Part shown: positions 43,567 to 52,767 of the stretch, one piece after another
Layout: each line of letters opens with the position of its first letter
Position numbering within the stretch: position 1 is the first letter of the stretch
NCBI RefSeq assembly: GCF_000411155.1
Contig: NZ_KE150266.1
Coordinates: forward strand, 124,001 to 188,000
From: Gleimia europaea ACS-120-V-Col10b
Lineage (GTDB): Bacteria; Actinomycetota; Actinomycetes; Actinomycetales; Actinomycetaceae
Length of the DNA stretch: 64,000 nt
Direction: 5' to 3'
Made by a program: the position numbers and the translations under genes
The notes under the pieces: model-generated
The model's input: the letters and a program-made list of their open reading frames with translations, nothing else
The model's database searches: none
What the model was told of the DNA's origin: nothing

Positions 43567-45474
43567 ATGCGTTCTGTTATTAACTTCTTCAAATCGTACC
43601 CGCAGGTTGGGGCAACGCTCTTTGTTGGCGTGACTGCGGGTCTGCTTGAGCTCGCCGATGTGAGCTGGGTGCGCTGGTATGTATCCGCGTTCGCCCTGGT
43701 GATGGCCATGATCCTGGCGTGGGACATGGTGAAAGAGATTATGGGAGGCGCGTGGGGCGTCGATCTGCTGGCTATCACCGCGATTATTTCCACGGTTTTG
43801 GTGGGCGAGTATTGGGCTGCTTTGATTGTGTGTCTCATGCTGTCCGGCGGGGAAGCATTGGAAGACTTCGCGGGTAACCGGGCGAGGTCACAGTTGACCG
43901 GTCTGCTGGAGGGGGCGCCGACGGTCGCTCATGTTTTGGATGGCGACGGCGTGCCAAGGGACGTAGCGATCGAGGAAGTTGAGCTTGGCGCTCGCCTGCT
44001 GGTGCGTCCAGGTGAGGTAGTTCCTGTAGACGGCGTGTTGGAATCAGACTTTGCGCTGACCGAAGAGTCCTCGCTAACGGGTGAGCCACTTCCGGTGGAG
44101 CACCACAAGGGAGATAAACTGCTGTCCGGCGGCGTTAATGGCGCAGACGCGATAATCATGACTGCAACGGCGGTGGCCGCGCAGTCGCAGTACCAACAAA
44201 TAATTGACCTGGTTCGACAGGCGCAGGACTCGCAAGCACCGGCAGTGCGCCTGGCGGATCGGGTGGCGGTACCGTTCACCGTGTTGGCGTTCATTATTGC
44301 GGGTGTTGCGTACTGGATTTCGGGTGACGTTGTTCGCATCGCCGAGGTTCTCGTGGTGGCAACGCCATGCCCACTGCTCATTGCAGCGCCGGTTGCATTC
44401 CTGGGCGGAATGAACCGCTCGGCAAAGGAAGGCATCATAATCAAAGACTCCGGCACGCTGGAGCGGCTTTCCAAGATCAACACGGTGGCGATGGATAAGA
44501 CGGGTACACTTACGTTCGGAGACCCGCAACTATCACACATTTATGTTGCCGAGGGCGTGGATGGGGCGGAACTTTTTGCCATGGTTGCTGCCGTGGAAAG
44601 CTATTCCGCCCACGTTCTTGCTACCGCGATCGTTTCGGCTACTAACCAGTTGGAGATCGCGGTTCCACTAGCAAAAAACGTTACTGAAATAACCGGTAAG
44701 GGCGTTATCGGAGAAGTCTTGGGCCACAAGGTAGAAGTAGGTTCTGGCTCGTGGCTAAGTGACGGCACCAAGCACGTGGAGCTACATTCTGGGCAGATTC
44801 TGGTGCACGCGCGCGTTGACGGCAAGTGGGCTGGCGCGTTCAGCCTGGAAGACAAGGTGCGGCCCGATGCCGCTACCACCGTCGCAGCCTTCAAAGAGTT
44901 TGGCGTAGAGCACGTCATGATGATTACCGGTGACGGTGAAGAAACCGCGAAAACAATCGCCGAGATGGTTGGCATTGACGAAGTCCGTCACTCGCTATTT
45001 CCACAACAGAAGGTGGAGGTGGTGAAGTCGGCTAAACATCCGGTTGCCGCAGTGGGTGATGGGGTGAATGACGCTCCCGTTCTGGCTGTTGCGGACGTCG
45101 GTATTGCGATGGGAGCGCGCGGCTCGTCCGCCGCCTCTGAGTCTGCCGACGTGGTAGTGATGCTGGATGATATTTACCGCGCCGCCAGGTCCGTTACCAT
45201 CGGCAAGCGCACCATGAGGGTCGCCATCCAAGCTATTGGCATTGGCGTGGGCCTTTCAGTCATCCTCATGCTTATCGGTGCAACCGGCATAATGCCCGCC
45301 GTAGTGGGCGCATTCATGCAAGAAATCATCGACCTAGCATGTATCTTTTGGGCGCTCCTGGCATCTCGTCCCGGTAAGGACGAAACACCTATCGACGAAG
45401 TGTTGAAGAGGTTTGATGAAGAAAAAGGCTCCACTAAGCTGAATTCTTTGCAGGCGTTAATAGTGGAGGCTTAG
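43567..45474 (+). CDS. P1B-type heavy-metal-transporting ATPase, no N-terminal metal domain
   Basis: 635 residues. Actuator motif SLTGEPLP, phosphorylation motif DKTGTLT, and hinge GDGVNDAPVL are all present. The membrane metal site is TPCPLLIAAPVA, so TPC replaces the CPC of copper and cadmium pumps. No HMA domain precedes the first helix. Metal specificity cannot be assigned; TPC/SPC-type pumps include Co, Mn and Fe exporters. I chose the ATG at 43567: GACAAT ends 6 nt before it, as in leaderless genes. An ATG at 43528 in the same frame lacks support. ACGCATA / TATGCGT (43536-43542, 43566-43572) flank the promoter. The gene lies between two tRNA clusters that share an identical tRNA-Gly. 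Confidence 0.87.
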   Translation: MRSVINFFKSYPQVGATLFVGVTAGLLELADVSWVRWYVSAFALVMAMILAWDMVKEIMGGAWGVDLLAITAIISTVLVGEYWAALIVCLMLSGGEALEDFAGNRARSQLTGLLEGAPTVAHVLDGDGVPRDVAIEEVELGARLLVRPGEVVPVDGVLESDFALTEESSLTGEPLPVEHHKGDKLLSGGVNGADAIIMTATAVAAQSQYQQIIDLVRQAQDSQAPAVRLADRVAVPFTVLAFIIAGVAYWISGDVVRIAEVLVVATPCPLLIAAPVAFLGGMNRSAKEGIIIKDSGTLERLSKINTVAMDKTGTLTFGDPQLSHIYVAEGVDGAELFAMVAAVESYSAHVLATAIVSATNQLEIAVPLAKNVTEITGKGVIGEVLGHKVEVGSGSWLSDGTKHVELHSGQILVHARVDGKWAGAFSLEDKVRPDAATTVAAFKEFGVEHVMMITGDGEETAKTIAEMVGIDEVRHSLFPQQKVEVVKSAKHPVAAVGDGVNDAPVLAVADVGIAMGARGSSAASESADVVVMLDDIYRAARSVTIGKRTMRVAIQAIGIGVGLSVILMLIGATGIMPAVVGAFMQEIIDLACIFWALLASRPGKDETPIDEVLKRFDEEKGSTKLNSLQALIVEA

Positions 45475-45560
45475 CGTGCCTGCGCTGATTTGTTCTGCTG
45501 GAATAAATCGCGTAAAGTATCGCATGCACCAAACAGCAATCAGCTAAATGGTGCGTCCGG

Positions 45561-45637
45561 TACGCGGATGTGGCTCAGTTGGTAGAGCATCACCTTGCCA
45601 AGGTGAGGGTCGCGGGTTCGAGTCCCGTCATCCGCTC
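45561..45637. repeat. 77-bp direct repeat, copy 2 (carries tRNA-Gly)
   Basis: Identical to 43292-43368, same orientation. See that entry. Confidence 0.95.
45564..45636 (+). tRNA. tRNA-Gly (anticodon GCC), second identical copy
   Basis: 73 nt, base-for-base the same as 43295-43367, without encoded CCA. First gene of the cluster Gly-Cys-Val, an arrangement common in Actinobacteria. Confidence 0.96.
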
Positions 45638-45669
45638 TGTTGGGGCCAGGTCGCTGGTAATCCAACTTT

Positions 45670-45740
45670 GGTGGGTTGGCCGAGTGGTTAGGCAGCGGCC
45701 TGCAAAGCCGTATACACCGGTTCGAATCCGGTACCCACCT
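45670..45740 (+). tRNA. tRNA-Cys (anticodon GCA)
   Basis: 71 nt. Acceptor stem GGTGGGT / ACCCACC, anticodon stem GCGGC / GCCGT with loop CTGCAAA, T-loop GTTCGAATC. CCA not encoded. Confidence 0.95.
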
Positions 45741-45741
45741 C

Positions 45742-45816
45742 GGGCGATTGGCGCAGTGGTAGCGCGCTTCCTTCACACGGAAGAGGTCACTGGTTCGAAC
45801 CCAGTATCGCCCACCA
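45742..45816 (+). tRNA. tRNA-Val (anticodon CAC)
   Basis: 72 nt plus encoded CCA (45814-45816). Anticodon loop TTCACAC with the normal U33. A T-rich run follows at about 45821-45832 and probably ends transcription. Confidence 0.95.
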
Positions 45817-45908
45817 GCACTTTTTCTTTTCCTCGCCCTGTTGCTACGGGCTATTCCAACCTGGTTTTACATGTAGCATTGTTAGAGCATTTCTAGACGG
45901 GGAGTTCC

Positions 45909-46958
45909 ATGACTTTTGAGTTGATTCGCATCTCGGCGGAAGAAATGGCAGTTAAGGCAGCTGGCGTGAAGCCTCTTCCGGTTGAACAATCTGCCGCGTG
46001 GGATGCCTTTGAAACGCGGGTTGGCCGCAAAGTTTTTGGCCGCTATGAATTTGTGCGGGCCGGCCGCACTATCGCACTGATTTCCCTAACTGAACACGAC
46101 ATTCGCGGGGTTAAGTTCCTGTGGGCAAAGAAGGGCCCTGTTTGGTTGCGCTCGCAGTCGCCCGATAACGAGGCGGCTTTAAGGGAAGCGCTGGTGGCTG
46201 AGGTTAAGCGCCGCGACCCAAAGATTACTTTCGTTCGCCTGCATGCGAGGTATTCAGCTCCTGACCTGAAAGAGCTAATCAACACCATGTCCTATGACAG
46301 GACGGTCCTAATCGACACGTGTGGTGGCGATATGGATAAGATGCTTGCCGCGATGCCAAAAGATGGGCGCCGTTCGATGCGTCGCTCGTTTAAGCGCGCG
46401 CAGGAGGGAGAGGCGCAGGCCGTTGACCTTACCGATATTGATCGTGAGGCGTTCAATGAGGTGTACGCGGTAATAGCAGAGACAGCGAAGCGAAACGGTT
46501 TTTCGATTCACCCGATCAGCGTGTATTGGAACATGCTGGATGCCCTTCGTCCAAATAATGCGCGCCTGTACGGAGTGCGCTACCAGGGCGCCATCGTTGC
46601 GTGGGTCATGATCGTTATGAATGACGGTGAGGCCGCAGCATACTACGGTGCGCATTCGAACGCGGGGAGGGAAGTGCTGGCCAGCGAATATTTGGATTGC
46701 TGGACAGCCGTGCAGCTGGGTAAGGAGGGCATAGTCAGCCTTGACCTCATGGGCGTAGATTCAACTCGGTTCCCAGAACTGTACGAGCTGGGCATTTACA
46801 AACGGCGTTTCGCCGCTTCTGCCACGGAGGTTGATGGTGCCTGGGATCTTCCGGTTCAACCTGTTCTTTACGATGGGTTGCGCCTTGCGAAGCAGGGTAA
46901 ACGGGCATACACGGGGGCGCGAGCATTGGGAGAAAAGCTCCTCAATAAAGTCAGATAG
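45909..46958 (+). CDS. FemX/FemAB-family peptidoglycan bridge aminoacyltransferase
   Basis: 349 residues, FemAB-like double GNAT fold. Members move amino acids from aminoacyl-tRNA to the side chain amine of lipid II at the cytoplasmic membrane. Pieces typical of the family: AWDAFETRVGRKVFGRYEF at the start, PKDGRRSMRRSFKRAQ in the middle, GAIVAWVMIVMNDGEAAAYYGAHS near the C-terminus and the final GIYKRRF. The bridge amino acid is unknown. It sits just downstream of tRNA genes and upstream of thrS, which is suggestive for an aminoacyl-tRNA-using enzyme but may be chance. The ATG follows GGGGAG. Confidence 0.83.
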   Translation: MTFELIRISAEEMAVKAAGVKPLPVEQSAAWDAFETRVGRKVFGRYEFVRAGRTIALISLTEHDIRGVKFLWAKKGPVWLRSQSPDNEAALREALVAEVKRRDPKITFVRLHARYSAPDLKELINTMSYDRTVLIDTCGGDMDKMLAAMPKDGRRSMRRSFKRAQEGEAQAVDLTDIDREAFNEVYAVIAETAKRNGFSIHPISVYWNMLDALRPNNARLYGVRYQGAIVAWVMIVMNDGEAAAYYGAHSNAGREVLASEYLDCWTAVQLGKEGIVSLDLMGVDSTRFPELYELGIYKRRFAASATEVDGAWDLPVQPVLYDGLRLAKQGKRAYTGARALGEKLLNKVR

Positions 46959-47039
46959 GTTGCTACCTTTTACATTGGAGCGTTTGTGCGCGGTACGATA
47001 ACAACTAGTAAATAGTTGGGAATATTATTAGGAGTTCTC

Positions 47040-49037
47040 GTGGCCGAAATCAGGGCGCAAATTGATGGTGAAGAAGTCGTTTTTGAGGCGGGTACCACCG
47101 GTACGGAGTTCTTCAAAAATCAGCGCACGATTATCGCGATGCGAGTAAACGGTGAGGCAAAGGATCTGTACCTGGAAATTCCTGCGGGAGCCACCGTCGA
47201 AGGCATTGACATTGGCTCTGAGGAAGGCTTGGCGATATTGCGACACTCGTGCACGCACGTTATGGCGCAGGCAGTGCAGGACATTAATCCGCAGGTGAAC
47301 CTGGGGATCGGCCCGCCCGTTAAGGACGGCTTTTACTACGATTTCGGCAACGTTGATCCGTTCACGCCCGAGGATCTTAAAGAGATCGAAAAGCGGATGA
47401 AGCGCATCGTGAAGGAGGGCCAGGTTTTCCGCCGTCGCGTGGTTTCGCCAGAAGAGGCCGAGGCTGAGCTTGCCGACCAGCCGTTCAAGTTGCACCTCAT
47501 TTCCTCCAAGGGCAATACGGATGCTGAGGGTGCCTCGGTTGAGGTTGGGGGCAGCGAGCTGACGATGTACGACAACCGTAATCGTAAAGACGAGACGGTC
47601 TGGACTGACCTGTGCCGCGGCCCACACATTCCGAACACGAAGCTAATCGGCAACGGTTTTAAGCTAATGAAGACCTCTGCGGCCTACTGGCTGGGCAACC
47701 AGGCAAACGACCAATTGCAGCGCATTTACGGCACCGCTTGGCCCTCGAAGGAAGAACTGACCGCCTACATCACCCGGTTAGAGGAAGCCGAGAGGCGCGA
47801 CCACCGCAAGCTGGGTAACGAACTTGACCTGTTCTCGTTCCCCGACGAGGTCGGTTCAGGCCTTGCCGTATTCCACCCCAAGGGCGGTATTGTCCGCATG
47901 GAGATGGAAGAGTATTCGCGCAGGCGCCACATCGAGGCGGGCTACGATTTCGTGTACACGCCCCACATCACCAAGGGTGCGCTGTTTGAGAAGTCAGGCC
48001 ACCTCAGCTGGTACAAGGACGGCATGTACCCGCCAATGCACCTGGATGAGGTTGTTGATGAGGATACCGGCAAGGTTGTGAAGGAGGGGCAGGATTACTA
48101 CCTGAAGCCGATGAACTGCCCGATGCACAACCTGATTTTTGCGTCGAAGGGACGCTCTTACCGCGATCTGCCGCTACGCCTGTTCGAGTTCGGCACGGTT
48201 TACCGTTACGAGAAATCAGGTGTGGTGCATGGCCTCGCACGCGGGCGCGGATTTACCCAGGATGATGCGCACATTTACTGCACGCGCGAGCAGATGAAGG
48301 ATGAGCTCACCAGCCTTCTTGAGTTCGTGTTGGATCTACTTCGTGATTACGGCCTTGATGATTTCTACTTGGAGCTGTCCACGAAGGATCCGGAAAAGTT
48401 TGTGGGCGATGACGAGACATGGGAAGAGGCAACCCGCACGCTCGAAGAAGTGGCTACGGCTTCCGGCTTGGACCTAGTTCCGGATCCGGGCGGCGCAGCA
48501 TTCTACGGCCCGAAGATTTCGGTGCAGGCCAAGGATGCGATTGGGCGCACCTGGCAGATGTCCACGATCCAGTTGGACTTCAACCTACCTGAGCGCTTCG
48601 AGCTGGAGTACACGGCTGCCGATGGAACGCGTAAGCGTCCGGTGATGATTCACCGCGCTCTGTTTGGCTCCATTGAGCGTTTCTTCGCGGTGCTCACTGA
48701 ACATTATGCGGGGGCTTTCCCCGCATGGCTCGCACCCGTCCAGGTGCGGGCAATTCCGGTTGCTGACGTTTTCACTGATTACCTGGAAGACGTAGCGGGC
48801 AAGCTTCGCGCCCAAGGCGTTCGCGTTGAGGTTGACAAGTCGGATGACCGTTTTGGGAAGAAGATCCGGAACGCGTCGAAAGACAAGATTCCTTTCACCC
48901 TGATTGCGGGCGGCGAGGACGTAGAAGCGGGCGCGGTATCGTTCCGCTTCCGGGATGGTTCACAAGACAATAACGTACCCGTTGACGAGGCGGTAGCGCG
49001 CATCGTCACAGCGATTAAGGAACGGCGAAATAACTGA
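47040..49037 (+). CDS. thrS: Threonyl-tRNA synthetase
   Basis: 665 residues, class II synthetase. The TGS-like N-terminal domain ([11 protein letters not shown]) is followed by the editing domain with [10 protein letters not shown] and the second-half signature. The catalytic core has the zinc-binding Cys in MNCPMHNL, motif 2 [12 protein letters not shown] and motif 3 [15 protein letters not shown]; an anticodon-binding domain completes it. The start is the GTG at 47040 with TAGGAG 6 nt upstream; the frame is open 8 codons further. The 81-nt gap before it is too short for a T-box leader. The HIT gene overlaps its stop by 1 nt. Confidence 0.95.
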   Translation: MAEIRAQIDGEEVVFEAGTTGTEFFKNQRTIIAMRVNGEAKDLYLEIPAGATVEGIDIGSEEGLAILRHSCTHVMAQAVQDINPQVNLGIGPPVKDGFYYDFGNVDPFTPEDLKEIEKRMKRIVKEGQVFRRRVVSPEEAEAELADQPFKLHLISSKGNTDAEGASVEVGGSELTMYDNRNRKDETVWTDLCRGPHIPNTKLIGNGFKLMKTSAAYWLGNQANDQLQRIYGTAWPSKEELTAYITRLEEAERRDHRKLGNELDLFSFPDEVGSGLAVFHPKGGIVRMEMEEYSRRRHIEAGYDFVYTPHITKGALFEKSGHLSWYKDGMYPPMHLDEVVDEDTGKVVKEGQDYYLKPMNCPMHNLIFASKGRSYRDLPLRLFEFGTVYRYEKSGVVHGLARGRGFTQDDAHIYCTREQMKDELTSLLEFVLDLLRDYGLDDFYLELSTKDPEKFVGDDETWEEATRTLEEVATASGLDLVPDPGGAAFYGPKISVQAKDAIGRTWQMSTIQLDFNLPERFELEYTAADGTRKRPVMIHRALFGSIERFFAVLTEHYAGAFPAWLAPVQVRAIPVADVFTDYLEDVAGKLRAQGVRVEVDKSDDRFGKKIRNASKDKIPFTLIAGGEDVEAGAVSFRFRDGSQDNNVPVDEAVARIVTAIKERRNN

Positions 49038-49579
49038 TGGAGGCAGAAAGCTCACTTCAGTTCGCAGGGGTCCCGGACGCATTTCAGCGTCTGTGGACGC
49101 CGCACCGCATGGCGTATGTGGAGGGTGAAGAAAAGCCAGCCACTCAGAGCAGTTCAGACTGCCCGTTTTGCCGCGCGCCTTCGCTCAGTGACGAAGAGGG
49201 GCTGATTGTTCATCGAGGAGAGCATGCGTTTGTCCTCATGAATCTATTTCCGTATAACTCCGGACACGTACTGGTGTGCCCCTACAGGCACATTTCACTG
49301 TATCCCGACATCAGCGTGGACGAGCGCAATGAGATTGCGGCGCTAACCGTTCGTGCGATGGAGGTGCTTACAACCGCGGTGGGGGCACAGGGCTTCAACC
49401 TGGGAATGAACCAGGGTGAGGTGGCAGGAGCTGGCATTGCGGCACACTTGCATCAGCACGTTGTCCCTCGCTATAAGGGGGATGCTAACTTCCTTCCCGT
49501 CATTGGGCAGACCAAGGCTGTGCCGCAGTTGATTGAGGATGCCCGGCAGGTTCTGGTTAAAAATTGGGAGCGTGTGTAG
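49037..49579 (+). CDS. HIT-family protein, Ap4A phosphorylase-like
   Basis: 180 residues. The histidine triad is AHLHQHVVPR (about 137-146), with zinc-binding-like CPFC at about 42-45. The mycobacterial orthologue at this position (between thrS and pgsA) phosphorolyses Ap4A to ATP and ADP; the same activity is likely here by synteny. Diadenosine tetraphosphate is a side product of aminoacyl-tRNA synthetases, which fits the neighbour thrS. The ATG overlaps the thrS stop (TGATG), so translation is coupled. Confidence 0.88.
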   Translation: MEAESSLQFAGVPDAFQRLWTPHRMAYVEGEEKPATQSSSDCPFCRAPSLSDEEGLIVHRGEHAFVLMNLFPYNSGHVLVCPYRHISLYPDISVDERNEIAALTVRAMEVLTTAVGAQGFNLGMNQGEVAGAGIAAHLHQHVVPRYKGDANFLPVIGQTKAVPQLIEDARQVLVKNWERV

Positions 49580-50199
49580 TGCTCGGAAATCACGGTAGGG
49601 GACTGGAAGAGCAGGTTTTCAATGCGCCGGCAAAGGCCCTTGCTCGTCTCGGGGTGACGCCCAACCAGGTGACGGTGGTGGGTACCGTGTTGTCCATCGT
49701 TGCCGCTGTGGGGCTGTTGGGTACGGGCAAGTGGGTTATCGGGCCGATCGTGTTGGCTTTTATCCTCTTCGCTGACTCTCTTGATGGGACGTTGGCCCGG
49801 CTTACCGATAGCTCTTCCACGTTTGGCGCCTTCCTTGATTCCACTCTTGATCGGCTCAGTGACGGCGCCGTGTTTGGCTCCCTCACTTTCGCAATCGCCG
49901 CACAGTACGCGCCGTCCGCAGTGCGAACTTGGGCGTTCATTGCCGGCCTCATTTCGATGATTGCTGCACTGACGGTTTCCTACGCGCGTGCGCGCGCCGA
50001 GGCCGTGGGAGCGCAAGCAAAGGGAGGAATCGCTGAGCGTACCGATCGCTTAATAATTGGGCTTGTCGGGGCGTTCCTCGTCGGTCTTGGCCTGCCGCTG
50101 TGGGTGATGGCTCTAGCCCTCACCTGGGTTGCTTTCGCCTCACTCTTTACGGTTGGGCAACGCATCTTCGCTGCCAAAAGAGAGTTGAGCGGCAAGTGA
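49579..50199 (+). CDS. pgsA: CDP-alcohol phosphatidyltransferase (phosphatidylinositol phosphate synthase-like)
   Basis: 206 residues with about six membrane spans. The CDP-alcohol motif is complete: DSLDGTLARL followed by FGAFLDSTLDR. In Actinobacteria the enzyme at this place joins CDP-diacylglycerol and inositol 1-phosphate, the first committed step to phosphatidylinositol and its mannosides. That it is not the phosphatidylglycerophosphate enzyme rests on synteny with patA and pimA. The GTG start shares a base with the HIT stop (TAGTG), and GGGAG is 8 nt upstream. Confidence 0.88.
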   Translation: MLGNHGRGLEEQVFNAPAKALARLGVTPNQVTVVGTVLSIVAAVGLLGTGKWVIGPIVLAFILFADSLDGTLARLTDSSSTFGAFLDSTLDRLSDGAVFGSLTFAIAAQYAPSAVRTWAFIAGLISMIAALTVSYARARAEAVGAQAKGGIAERTDRLIIGLVGAFLVGLGLPLWVMALALTWVAFASLFTVGQRIFAAKRELSGK

Positions 50200-51086
50200 G
50201 CCAAGGCCTTGTTACAACTTTTAAAACTCTTGGATATGTGAATCCGGCGGTGGCGGCAAACCTTGGTCGAGGTTGCGGCGCAGTGGCCTCTATGTTCAAT
50301 ACGCAGTCGAAGCGGCAACTGATCGCTAACCATCAGCGTTTGAGTTCCAAGCCGCTGGATAGTGCGCATGTTCGCAAGGCGTTTGCATCTTATTTTGAAA
50401 TGTTTGCGCAGGCATCCTCGCTACCCAGGTGGAGTAAGGCGCGAATAACGCAAAGCGTCTCCATGGAAGAACACTTCCAGCGGGTCGTTTCACAAGAGAG
50501 CGGGCCGATTGTTGTGGCGATGACCCATTCGGGTAACTGGGACTTGGCCGCAGCGTTCGCGTCGTTTCATCTTGCCCCGGTTGTGACGGTTGCAGAAGTT
50601 GTGGAACCGCCAGAACTTTTTGACTACTTTGTGCAAACCCGCGAAGCGTTTGGAATGAAAGTGTTGCCGGCCAAGAGGGGAGTGTTTGCGCAACTGCGCG
50701 AATACGTGCGGGATAAGCACGTGATGGTTCCTCTGCTTGCAGACCGGGACATTTCCGGTCGCGGTGTTGAAGTAGACTTTGGCGGCCACCCGGCGCTGGT
50801 TGCGGCTGGTCCGGCTGCGCTTGCCAGTCAGCTTGATGCTCCTTTGTTTGCTCTGCATATGAGTCGCGTGCCTGGACGTGAGGTAACTTACCAAATGCAA
50901 AGCAGACAGGTTGAGGTTACCGGAGACGTGCAGGCTGATACGCAACGCTGGGTAGATGCGATTGTGCCGCTCATTAGAGCGAATCTGGCCGACTGGCATA
51001 TGATGCAGCCTCTGTTTGTAGATGATTTAGATCCCGCGCGCCTCGCCCGCGCTAGGGAGCGTGCCAAAAGGGAGGACACGCAGTGA
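50196..51086 (+). CDS. patA: Phosphatidylinositol mannoside acyltransferase (PatA-like)
   Basis: 296 residues, LpxL/HtrB-type acyltransferase. The catalytic HxxxxD motif is THSGNWDLA and later segments match LLADRDISGRGVEVDFGG. PatA acylates the mannose of PIM1 at the inner face of the membrane. Genes before and after are pgsA and pimA, the same order as in mycobacteria. The GTG start overlaps the pgsA stop (GTGA), and its own stop overlaps the pimA start in the same way. A longer open frame to 50100 overlaps pgsA and is rejected. Confidence 0.88.
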   Translation: MSQGLVTTFKTLGYVNPAVAANLGRGCGAVASMFNTQSKRQLIANHQRLSSKPLDSAHVRKAFASYFEMFAQASSLPRWSKARITQSVSMEEHFQRVVSQESGPIVVAMTHSGNWDLAAAFASFHLAPVVTVAEVVEPPELFDYFVQTREAFGMKVLPAKRGVFAQLREYVRDKHVMVPLLADRDISGRGVEVDFGGHPALVAAGPAALASQLDAPLFALHMSRVPGREVTYQMQSRQVEVTGDVQADTQRWVDAIVPLIRANLADWHMMQPLFVDDLDPARLARARERAKREDTQ

Positions 51087-52258
51087 AAATCGGGATTGTT
51101 TGCCCGTACTCGTTTGATTCACCAGGTGGCGTGCAATATCACGTGCGCGATCTTGCCACCGAGCTTATTCGCCGAGGTCATGCCGTGAGTGTGCTCGCTC
51201 CCGTTGAAAAAGCGGAGGTACCAAATTTTGTGTGCAAAGTGTCTGGATCATACTCCGTTCCTTACAACGGTTCAGTGGCCCAGTTGTCCCTGAGCCCTAA
51301 AGCGGTGAGTGAAACTAAAGCATGGTTGGAGGAAGGCAATTTTGACGTGGTGCATATCCACGAGCCTCTCGCTCCCTCTATTTCTTTGATCGCGCTGGCG
51401 AGTTCTAAGAGTCCTATCGTTGCCACGTTCCACACCTCAATGGTGAAATCAAGATCCTTGAAACTAGCTGTCCCGATTTTGCGGCCTCTGTTGGATCGTA
51501 TTGGCGGGCGAATCGCGGTGTCTAACGAAGCACGCAGAACGCTCATTGAACACCAGGGTGGTGACGCGGTTATTATTCCGAACGGTGTTTACCGCGAGCC
51601 GATTGCGACTGCTCCCGATATTGAAAAGTGGAAGGGAACACCGGAGCGCCCCACCCTGTTTTGGATTGGTCGCATAGATGAACCGCGCAAGGGGTTGCAC
51701 GTGCTTGCCGGCGCAATGGAAGAGGTGGTGGCCCGCCATCCAAACGTTCGTTTCATTATTGCTGGGCGCGGTGATGATACGCCGGTTCGTGAACTGATGG
51801 AGAAATACCCGGACAACGTTGATTTTGCTGGCGATGTGGATCCGCAGACTCGCAACTCGCTATACCATGGCGCGACGGCATACATCGCGCCGCAGACCGG
51901 TGGAGAGTCGTTTGGCATCGTGCTGGTTGAAGCGATGTCGGCTGGGACGCTGGTCATCGCCTCCGATATTGAGGCCTTCCGCTTGGTACTAAATGGGGGA
52001 GCGTTGGGACGCCTATTCACGTCGGCTGATTCTGCGGATTTGGCGCGGGTTATTAACGACGTCCTATCGCATCCGCAAGAGGCGGCCCAACTGGCAGCCA
52101 CGGGACACGAGGCTGCAAAAATGTACGATTGGGGCGTGGTGACAGACAAGATCCTCGCCGTATATTCCACCGTGGTTGGCACTGCTTCCGTTCAGGTGGA
52201 GAACACGGATACGCTGATCGATTCGTTGCGCCAGTATTTTTCTAACCGGAAGGAGTAG
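51083..52258 (+). CDS. pimA: Phosphatidylinositol alpha-mannosyltransferase (GT4)
   Basis: 391 residues, GT-B glycosyltransferase of family 4. It transfers the first mannose from GDP-mannose to phosphatidylinositol on the cytoplasmic face. N-terminal motif CPYSFDSPGGVQYHV contains the loop that contacts the sugar nucleotide; HIHEPLAPS and FHTSMVKS follow; the C-terminal EX7E motif is ESFGIVLVEAMSAG. GGAGG precedes the GTG start, which overlaps the patA stop. Presence of this gene means the cell envelope probably contains PIMs. Confidence 0.92.
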   Translation: MKIGIVCPYSFDSPGGVQYHVRDLATELIRRGHAVSVLAPVEKAEVPNFVCKVSGSYSVPYNGSVAQLSLSPKAVSETKAWLEEGNFDVVHIHEPLAPSISLIALASSKSPIVATFHTSMVKSRSLKLAVPILRPLLDRIGGRIAVSNEARRTLIEHQGGDAVIIPNGVYREPIATAPDIEKWKGTPERPTLFWIGRIDEPRKGLHVLAGAMEEVVARHPNVRFIIAGRGDDTPVRELMEKYPDNVDFAGDVDPQTRNSLYHGATAYIAPQTGGESFGIVLVEAMSAGTLVIASDIEAFRLVLNGGALGRLFTSADSADLARVINDVLSHPQEAAQLAATGHEAAKMYDWGVVTDKILAVYSTVVGTASVQVENTDTLIDSLRQYFSNRKE

Positions 52259-52260
52259 CG

Positions 52261-52767
52261 GTGAGCGGGAAAACCTTGGTTGTCGTGCTCATACTGCTAG
52301 TGCTGGCCGGATTGTGGCTGGTGTTGCGAGCCCGGCGTGTAGACCGATTACATCGGCAGGTGGAGCAGGCCCGCGTGGCTCTGTTCAAACATTTACGGGC
52401 GCGCCGAGAAATCCTTACCAGCGCCTTGAATGATGGTTCTTTTGGTGCACAATCCCCGGGCGAACAGCTAGAGCAGTTGCTTGCAAGCGAGGCTCCAGGA
52501 CAGGACGGACATACGGCGGCCAGCGAATCTGAAATTTCCGCCTGGCTCGTGCAGTCCTGGGATCTGATTGTGCGCCAAGCTCCGCAGGTTGCCGAGCAAC
52601 TGCGCACTAATGGTTTCGAGTTGCGGGCAGCGAGGCGTTTTTACAACCAGCAGGTTGCCCAGGTAGTGCGGCTACGTTCGCAACCGGACGTCACGGTGTT
52701 CCACCTTGCCGGGCGCGCCCAGATGCCCGAACCGTTCGACTTTGACGACGAGGCCCCTCTTGCTTGA
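52261..52767 (+). CDS. LemA-like single-pass membrane protein
   Basis: 168 residues. One N-terminal membrane helix (TLVVVLILLVLAGLWLVL) is followed by a helical, charged domain. The segment RAARRFYNQQVAQVVRLR matches the LemA signature RxYNxxV, so I read it as a diverged, short LemA-like protein; no enzyme motif is present. The function is unknown. The GTG start follows AGGAG that overlaps the pimA stop, 2 nt away, and it overlaps the Nudix gene at its end. Part of the pgsA-patA-pimA operon. Confidence 0.7.
   Translation: MSGKTLVVVLILLVLAGLWLVLRARRVDRLHRQVEQARVALFKHLRARREILTSALNDGSFGAQSPGEQLEQLLASEAPGQDGHTAASESEISAWLVQSWDLIVRQAPQVAEQLRTNGFELRAARRFYNQQVAQVVRLRSQPDVTVFHLAGRAQMPEPFDFDDEAPLA

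Noticed and set aside
43292..45816. Genomic island or prophage at tRNA-Gly
   Set aside because: No integrase, excisionase or phage gene lies between the repeats; a simple duplication or recombination is enough.
46959..47039. T-box or other leader before thrS
   Set aside because: Only 81 nt are available and no specifier stem or antiterminator is visible.
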